From NCBI GenBank assembly GCA_964058845.1, contig CAXKVR010000809.1, forward strand, positions 1 through 13,430: a stretch of 13,430 nt of DNA, given 5' to 3'. Both the position numbers and the translations under genes were made by a program. Position 1 is the stretch's first letter, and each line of letters starts with the position of its first letter. The notes under the pieces are model-generated. The model saw only the letters and a list, made by a program, of their open reading frames with translations. It had not been told where the DNA came from and searched no databases. This document shows positions 7,984 to 13,430 of the stretch, piece after piece. This DNA comes from Carex sylvatica. Its lineage: Eukaryota; Streptophyta; Magnoliopsida; Poales; Cyperaceae.

Positions 7984-8210
7984 GTAGGAGGGGTGCTTTT
8001 TTTTCCTTGTTTGATAAAAATAAATGTCAAAAATACAAACAAAACATAACCTAAGTAAAATGAATATAAATGAATATAGCTAACGATAAAAACATCATTC
8101 ATATTATAATATCACTGTTATAATAAATAACTATATATATTTTTTTCAACGATGAATATGTATAGTTTATTTTCAAAATGATGTCGCTTCAAAATTTACT
8201 TTAGAATTTT
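7984..8210. other. AT-rich spacer between hAT element and LTR
   Basis: No gene or structured repeat was recognised beyond a short ATAAATGAATATA-like duplication near 8060. The five bases before the proposed LTR edge are ATTTT, a candidate target duplication whose partner would be beyond the right edge of the window. Confidence 0.4.
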
Positions 8211-8628
8211 TGATGTTTAATTTCTATATCTCTTATACAAGTAATAAATCCTAGTTTATACTCAATTTGGTTGCAAGTGTACAACCTAGTCAAGTAGTAC
8301 TTAGGGATCGTCTCCACAGGGACAAGTCGAAATATCAATTCTAACCTAACGATTTAATTTAGTAAAAGTGAAGTAAAAAGTGTTTTGTTTGTTTAAGAGG
8401 TTTGTTTGGTAGTGATTGAACTGAATTAAACTAAAGTCTTAAAGTAAAATTTGGTTTTAAACAAGTAAGAGAAATTAGGGTTTCTTAGGGTTCATATCCA
8501 CTAATGTCATGATTAATTGGTTTGTTAAATTTGATCTTATATTTATGAAGGCACAGTTGGATGTTGTAGGTACAAAGTGATATCTCTATATTAATACCAT
8601 CTTCAAATTAGAATAAACGTTACCTCTC

Positions 8629-8777
8629 GGTACTTGGCTACACTAATCTAAAGTCATTAAGTTCTTACTGTCCCAATTTATCTAGAAAGCTATTCGTCAC
8701 CTCTCGGTACTTGGCATAATTTCCTAAACTATTGGGTGAAGCCCGTATAAGACACGCGTCACCTCTCGGTACTTAGC
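8629..8777. repeat. Three spaced copies of CACCTCTCGGTACTTGGC
   Basis: Copies lie at 8629-8648, 8696-8715 and 8758-8777, at spacings of 67 and 62 bp, each as GTYACCTCTCGGTACTTRGC. They sit in the R/U5-side half of the proposed LTR. The intervening sequences are unrelated, so the words rather than a larger unit are shared. Confidence 0.85.
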
Positions 8778-8989
8778 CTATCAAATACCCTATTCCTTAT
8801 GGTCGAGACTTAATATTCAATTTCTCAATTGCAAATACCAAATCCTAAGATTTCATGTGATTTCGATTAAGTCTTCACAATCAATTAAAATAAAGAATAT
8901 ATCATAATAAAGAACAAGAAGATATGAAATAAAACCAACTAAATCATAACAAAAATTTCAATTACAGCCCTAATTAACCCTAGAAAAGT

Positions 8990-9011
8990 CCTTAGCCGAT
9001 CATGGCTAAGG
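8990..9011. repeat. Perfect 8-bp stem hairpin in the LTR
   Basis: CCTTAGCC (8990-8997) and GGCTAAGG (9004-9011) are perfect complements around a six-base loop, GATCAT. In element orientation it lies downstream of the proposed leader start, so it would be in the transcript. No U-run follows, so it is not a bacterial-type terminator. Function unknown. Confidence 0.7.
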
Positions 9012-9245
9012 CACAAATGAAATTAAAAGAGTTCAAAGAGTTTTAAAAGCAAGAAAGATAATAAAACCGGTGGATGAATGATGTTCTTTTCTCCCTTCTT
9101 TCTCTCCTTTTTTCTCCTCTCTTTTCTCTCTTCTTTTCTGTCTAAAAACTCCCTTATTTTCGTCCCTAATCGTTATATTTTTTTCCTCACAAATTCTAAA
9201 ATAAATAACTAAAAAAAATAGCAAATTCGGGCTCTGAACCGACTT

Positions 9246-9455
9246 ATTGCGGGCCGCAATCAATTCTATTGCGGGCCGCAATGAATGGAGGCAGTTAATT
9301 ACTTGTCGCGCAGAAACTGTAAAAGTCATTGCGGGCCGCAATGAATGTGCAGAAAACTGTAGAAGTCATTGCGGGCCGCAATGAATGTGCAGGAATAAAA
9401 GGGGCTCTGTCTTGTTTTGCTGCGGACCGCAATGGGAATCATTTCGGGCCGCAAT
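9246..9455. repeat. Palindrome cluster A: six copies of a 15-bp near-palindrome in the LTR
   Basis: Copies of ATTGCGGGCCGCAAT start at 9246, 9268, 9328, 9368, 9419 and 9441. The first four are identical. The fifth reads GCTGCGGACCGCAAT and the sixth ATTTCGGGCCGCAAT. Copies 1-2 and 5-6 are pairs 22 bp apart with a 7-bp spacer. Copies 3 and 4 sit in a 40-bp tandem duplication (about 9311-9392). All six keep CGGRCC. They lie about 65-280 bp upstream, in element sense, of the weak TATA-like word, where U3 enhancers would be expected. The 102- and 82-codon minus-strand open frames here are by-products of the repeats. Confidence 0.9.
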
Positions 9456-9663
9456 AACATTGACAGTTGCTCCAATCTTCGTGCTGACTTGCTATAAATC
9501 ACCCGTTTTGCTCCGTTAACTTGATTACCTGTAAAATAAACATAACTAGGGCAGTAACTTGAACTTTCGGACATTTTTACCTAATTAAACCTAATCTAAT
9601 CAAAACTTAGCTTAATTTACATAACTAACCCTAGGTTTCAATAGATACAATTTCGGCTTATCA

Positions 9664-9701
9664 AATTCCCCCAAGCTTGAACATTGCTTGTCCCCAAGCA
9701 A
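9664..9701 (-). promoter_or_regulatory. Polypurine tract with adjacent GGGA-loop hairpin
   Basis: In element sense a stem TTGCTTG / CAAGCAA (9701-9695 with 9690-9684) encloses the loop GGGA. After five bases comes AAGCTTGGGGGAATT (9678-9664), immediately followed by the LTR start. The purine tract is the expected primer site for plus-strand DNA synthesis in LTR elements. The hairpin has a GNRA-type tetraloop and recurs with a different stem at 10815-10830. Confidence 0.65.
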
Positions 9702-10795
9702 CATCTAAACTTGGAACACAATTCAATCTCTAATTTAATCCCATATATCAAATATACATTTCTTAATCGAAAAATTTGAATGATCTTTCCAAAATTTAGA
9801 AACCTCAATGTAAATTTCTACAAATCTAAAGTTCAACCCTTGGTTAATCATACTTCACACCACAATTCGATTACTCTAACTTTTATTTCCTTAAAGGCTT
9901 AGAATTTGTAAACTTCGGTTATCTAAATTTGTTACAAAAAATACAATCTTATTTGTGAAAATTCTTTTTTAAAAATCCCCCAAGCTTGGATCAAGCTTAG
10001 GTTAGAAAGTCGCGGACATCGTGTGTTGATATTTATAAAATTTAATTTTTCTTTTGTTGCTTTTATTTGATGACACTATAAATCTTTATCCTTAGGACAA
10101 AACCGATTAGTTATGGGTAGCTAATCCATACCCAACCTTTTTAATTCAAAAGTGCATTTGCATGCTCATGGTTCAACCCTTCCATGACACGAATTCACAT
10201 GTTTAGTGCGAACTCGGTCACTTTATCGGGCAAACTAGCGGAGCAAAGTGTCAATGATTCATTGCTATAAGTACGTCATATCGCCGTAACAAAAGCAAGC
10301 GGAATCTTATTTTCTTAAATTTTTTTAATTTTGAACAATTTTTTGCAAAATATCATGAATACACACATCCATATGCATTAAATCATACTCATGAATATCC
10401 CGATCTTTCTAAATTCATTTTCTACATATAAGTTGCATTTTCAAAAAAATAAATTTAAATTTCTAAGTTTTCATTTTCGTAAACCTTTATTTCCACTAAG
10501 TTTTTCGTCAATTTATGGAGTTATTTCAAATTATTCCAAGGGTATTCCTAAAACTCGTTAAAATTTACACAAAAATTAAACATGATTTTATACTTTATGC
10601 ATTTTCAAACAATTAAGTCCAATTATGCAAGACTCTATTTTTATAACTTCGTAAAACATCTTGACAAATTTGTAATTTCAAGCATTTAAGTTCAAAATCA
10701 CAAATCTTATTCATGGTCAAGTAAAAATTCAATGTTATAAATCCTAAATTTTGAAAAATAATTAAACATGCATGTAAAGATACAATTTCTTTCCA
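9702..10795. other. Non-coding internal region of the retrotransposon
   Basis: About 1.1 kb of AT-rich sequence with no open frame of note on either strand. It contains a third copy of the purine word (TCCCCCAAGCTT at 9976-9987) inside a different hairpin, AAGCTTG (9982-9988) with CAAGCTT (9992-9998) around GAT. Polymerase, RNase H and integrase coding would be expected here or beyond in an autonomous element and is absent. Confidence 0.6.
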
Positions 10796-10830
10796 TCCCC
10801 CAAGCTTAAATTAAGCATTGTCCCCAATGC
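10796..10830 (-). promoter_or_regulatory. Second hairpin and purine-tract module, just after the gag-protease frame
   Basis: In element sense GCATTG / CAATGC (10830-10825 with 10820-10815) encloses GGGA. Seven bases later comes AAGCTTGGGGGA (10807-10796). The loop and purine word are the same as at 9664-9701 but the stem differs and still pairs fully. The module lies 75 bp after the gag-protease stop codon. Confidence 0.6.
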
Positions 10831-10904
10831 ATAAAAATAAATAAAAGTAAATAGGGAGAAACATGAACTACTCTATTGGCGAAAGGTGGTGGTGTTACGC
10901 GGCC

Positions 10905-13430
10905 TCAATACTTGGATGGAGGATCGGGAGGGCGGCCTCCCCATTGCCCCATTTTGTGTTGATTTTCGCGAGGTTTGTCGGTTTCAGATGTTGCCACTGA
11001 CTTTTCTCGCACATATTTTCTGTTAACCGGATATGTCTTGTCTTCCCCCAAATATTCATAGCGAAGGCTGGGTGGCAAAGGTTTGAACTTGACCTTTGTT
11101 GTATCCTCCGAGGTTTCAGCAAAATTCGGAAGGATCTCAGTGATTGAAACTTGAAAAATCGGGCTCAGAATAGGCTTCTTATCATTCTGGAAGGGTTTAC
11201 TGCGGGCCGCAACAGATTCATTACGGGCCGCAATGAGTTCTGGTGGATTCAGGTGTTCTGACTGATGATGTTGCGGGCCGTAATGGGTTTTGTTGCGGGC
11301 CACAATTATTTTACGATTTTCTTCCTCCTCTGACTGAAGAGGTTGCGGACCGCAATTGATTTCAGTTCGGGCCGCAAAATTCTCAACAGAGCTCATTTTG
11401 TGAGCTTGTTCGCACTCCTGATCCATCCAATATTCAAAGGAACCCTTCCTCAAGTTGTTCATAAGCTCTTCATCTATCAACCTGTCAAGAATATCAACAC
11501 TAAAAACACTTTGATCGTTAGATGGATATCTCATAGATCTTTTGATATCGAATTTTAACTTTTCTTCACCAATATTCATTGTTATAATTCCATCATGAAC
11601 ATAAATTATAGCTTTTGCTGTATTGAGAAATGGTCTACCTAACAAGAGTGGTGTATAAATGTCCTCATCCATGTCAACCACAACAAAATCTATTGGTACA
11701 AAGAACTTTCCAATTTAAATTGGCAAGTCCTCTACCACTCCTAAAGGTAACTTAACCGATTGGTCTGCCAATTGAAGAGATATTCTAGTTGGCTTAAGTT
11801 CTCCAACACCTATCCTATCATACACCGACTTTGGCATAAGACTTACGCTTGCTCCTAGATCACAAAGTGCACGTTTGAATTGGATATTTCCTATTGAACA
11901 TGGTATGGAAAATTTACCCGGATCATCCAACTTTTTGGGCAATTCATTCATTACCATGGCACTACCGTTCGTGTCTAAGGATACCATTTGTACTTCTTCA
12001 AGTTTACGCCTATTTGAAAGAATGTCCTTGAAAAATTTAGTGTAAACCGGCATTTGGGTCATTACCTCAGTCAATGGTAGGTTCACATGCAATTGTTTCA
12101 ACAGTTCAAAAAATTTGGCAAATTGTTTGTCGGTTTTCTCATTCTTAAGTCTACCAGGAAAAGGTGCGTATTTGTGAGGAGGAGTGTAGAGAGGTACTTG
12201 TGCACTTACCTTTGGCGACTCATCTTGAGATGGCTTTGCTTTGTTGGCATGGTTGCTTGGTGCAATTGGAGTAGTTTCCTTCGAGGCGGAATCCTCATAT
12301 TGCATACCGCTGCGAAGCATGTGCCTAACCGCCTTAACATCCTTGGGATTGTTCTCGGATTTTGGCGGAAAGGTGCCCGGTTGGTGATAGAATTGTGTAG
12401 CTAGTTGTGCAACTTGGTTTTTAAGCATTTTATTTTGGGTTGCCAACATATCTACCTTTTTGGTCAATTCATCAAACTTTTGATTTTGACTTGTCATGAA
12501 AGTCTCCATCATCAATTCAAGATTGGATTTCGGTTGTACATTAGAACTATACCCTTGGGTACCATAACCTTGATTTGGTCTATTATAGTTTGAGTTACCT
12601 TGGGTCGGTTGGTCATTTTGTCTCCACGAAAAGTGTGGATGATTTTTCCATCCGGGGTTGTAAGTATTGGCATAAGGATTGTTATTTGGTTCGAAATTGC
12701 CTTGGTTAATTGCATTAACCTCTTCAATACTACCCCCATTACTTAGGCCACAATTAATTGCTAGATGATTGGTACCACCACAAATTGAACAAGGAAGAAA
12801 AGAGGAATTGTTTACCGAGTTTACGCTCATTTGATCAATTTTGCGATTCAAAGCGGCAATTTCTGCAGCCAAGTTCGGATTCGAATTCATCTCTTTCATC
12901 CCCCGCTGCATGATCATCGGTGTCTCCCTAGAGTTGTGCCATTGGCTTTGGTTGAGAGCCATGTTATCAACCAACTTGTATCCATCAATAGCCCATTTAT
13001 TCATGAGACTCCCTCCAGCAGCTGCGTCTAACATACCCTTGTCATGTGGCATGAGACTGTTGTAGAAGATTTGCAATAAATTCCACCCCTCGATACCATG
13101 GTGGGGGCAGCACCTCTGCAGTTCTTGAAATCTCTCACACGCCTCGCTCATGGTTTCATCTCCTTTCTGTCGAAAATTGTGGATTTGATGGCGCAATGAG
13201 TTTGTTTTGGACGGCGGAAAAAATTTGTTAAGAAATGCATTTGCCACCTTAGGCCAAGTATTCATGTTCTCGGGCCGTTGTCCCCTTATCCAACCTTTAG
13301 TCTTATCTGCAAGAGAAAAAGTGAAGGCCATTACTTTAAGATCTTCGGGAGAAACAGTTTGTACCTTAATTGTGCTGCAGATTTCTTCAAAATTGGCTAA
13401 GTGTTGTGTGGCATCTTCGTGAAGCAGACC
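10905..13430 (-). pseudogene. Retrotransposon gag-protease, partial at the right edge and broken by one stop
   Basis: One frame runs from the window edge to TGA 10905-10907, interrupted only by TAA 11715-11717. From the edge: a Ty3/Gypsy gag core (about 13430-13030; motifs HLANF, LNKFFPPSK, CPHHGIEGW), a linker, a CCHC zinc knuckle C-x2-C-x4-H-x4-C (12791-12750), an N/Q-rich stretch with NPGWKNHPHFSW, a heptad-like coiled coil (about 12521-12390), then a retropepsin domain with active-site DLGAS (from 11861) and the GRPFL motif after the stop. Gag would form the particle and bind RNA; the protease would cleave the polyprotein. The stop falls between the two protease motifs, so this copy should not make complete protease. 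After the protease the frame carries palindrome cluster B and a trace of the pre-polymerase region. The start codon is outside the window; the ATG at 13331 is internal. Confidence 0.88.
11199..11378. repeat. Palindrome cluster B: six copies of the near-palindrome inside the gag-protease frame
   Basis: Copies start at 11199, 11220, 11270, 11292, 11342 and 11364, forming three pairs 21-22 bp apart with 50 bp between pairs. The cores are GCGGGCCGC, ACGGGCCGC, GCGGGCCGT, GCGGGCCAC, GCGGACCGC and TCGGGCCGC, all keeping CGGRCC. As in cluster A, the fifth carries GGACC and the sixth starts TTCGGGCC. In the minus-strand protein the motif is read as (I/V)(A/V)ARN-like in some copies and (C/Y)GPQ in others, that is, in two frames. 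Confidence 0.9.

Larger units (their letters stand above)
8211..9663 (-). repeat. 3' LTR of the retrotransposon
   Basis: In element orientation the LTR starts TGATAAGCCG directly after a purine tract (AAGCTTGGGGGAATT), which fixes the 9663 edge well. The other edge is uncertain: ACATCA ending at 8211 gives matching TGAT and ATCA ends, while a CA at 8268 is an alternative. Near that edge lies the block at 8302-8323 containing GATCGTCTCCACAGGGAC, a word I associate with the 3' end of plant LTRs of this group. A weak TATA-like AAATATAAC (minus strand, about 9173-9180) is followed in element sense by a GA-rich leader, so U3 would be about 9663-9200. It contains the six palindromes at 9246-9455 and no credible gene. 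Confidence 0.6.
8211..13430 (-). mobile_element. Non-autonomous Ty3/Gypsy-type LTR retrotransposon, 3' LTR plus gag-protease (partial)
   Basis: On the minus strand the order is gag, zinc knuckle, protease, non-coding DNA, polypurine tract, LTR. The gag type (FLNKFFPPSKTN, CPHHGIEGW) and the protease core (CDLGASVSLMP) are those of plant Ty3/Gypsy elements. After the protease there is only a short trace of the usual next region (LPPSLRYEYLGEDKTYPV) and then a stop. No reverse transcriptase, RNase H or integrase motif follows in the 1.2 kb before the polypurine tract. This matches the described terminal-repeat elements that keep gag only (TR-GAG type), or is an internal deletion of a larger element. 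The 5' LTR and primer binding site lie outside the window. Confidence 0.75.

Noticed and set aside
8990..9011. Hairpin as an intrinsic transcription terminator
   Set aside because: It has no following T-run on either strand and the sequence is a plant LTR.
9246..9455. Regularly spaced palindromes as a CRISPR array
   Set aside because: The repeat unit is only 15 bp, spacers are 7 to 45 bp and irregular, no cas genes are present, and the context is a plant retrotransposon.
9033..9574. Minus-strand open frames of 102 and 82 codons in the LTR
   Set aside because: They are built from the palindrome repeats and a GA-rich run, have no recognisable domain, and lie in an LTR where coding is not expected.
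9702..10795. Hidden reverse transcriptase or integrase remnants
   Set aside because: No motif of either enzyme was recognised on either strand; the region is AT-rich and stop-dense in all frames.
12087..12404. Plus-strand 105-codon open frame and other plus-strand frames across 11343-13422
   Set aside because: They lie opposite the strongly supported gag-protease frame and have no motif of their own.

Overview
The window is nuclear DNA of a flowering plant, most likely a eudicot. The evidence is spliced exons of a plant RhoGAP-like gene, an intronless plant organelle mTERF gene with a transit-like N terminus, AT-rich intergenic DNA, and several plant transposon types with target-site duplications. 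No bacterial operons, tRNA, rRNA or CRISPR array was seen.

Layout, left to right. 1-466: C-terminal end of an mTERF paralogue, about 99% identical to the end of the full-length gene further right and cut by the window edge. 429-493: a sequence resembling the 5' flank of that full-length gene. 708-864: a small foldback element (MITE) between 11-bp direct repeats. 1196-3199: a multi-exon RhoGAP-like pseudogene, introns retained, with two in-frame stops, a frameshift in an A-run and a missing exon block. 3235-3328: a perfect 47-bp tandem duplication. About 3529-3815: a diverged foldback. 4188-4304: a short SINE-like insertion with a target-site duplication. 4639-6408: the one apparently intact host gene, an mTERF-domain protein. 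7081-7983: a non-autonomous hAT-type element with a perfect 8-bp target-site duplication and an unusual composite interior. About 8211 to the right edge: most of a minus-strand Ty3/Gypsy-type LTR retrotransposon, with 3' LTR (about 8211-9663), polypurine tract, about 1.2 kb of non-coding internal DNA, and a gag-protease frame (10905 to beyond 13430) broken by one stop. No reverse transcriptase, RNase H or integrase lies between gag-protease and the polypurine tract, so this looks like a non-autonomous, gag-bearing element.

The least conventional signal is a 15-bp near-palindrome, ATTGCGGGCCGCAAT and variants. It occurs six times in the LTR (9246-9455) and six times in the 3' part of the gag-protease frame (11199-11378), often as pairs 21-22 bp apart. 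All twelve copies keep the core CGGRCC, and in the coding cluster the motif is read in more than one frame, so the DNA or RNA motif rather than a peptide seems to be what is kept. A second signal is a hairpin with a GGGA (GNRA-type) loop and two different perfectly paired stems, found next to two copies of an AAGCTTGGGGGA purine motif. The host genes do not form a functional unit; the region reads as a duplicated, decaying mTERF/RhoGAP locus heavily colonised by transposons.
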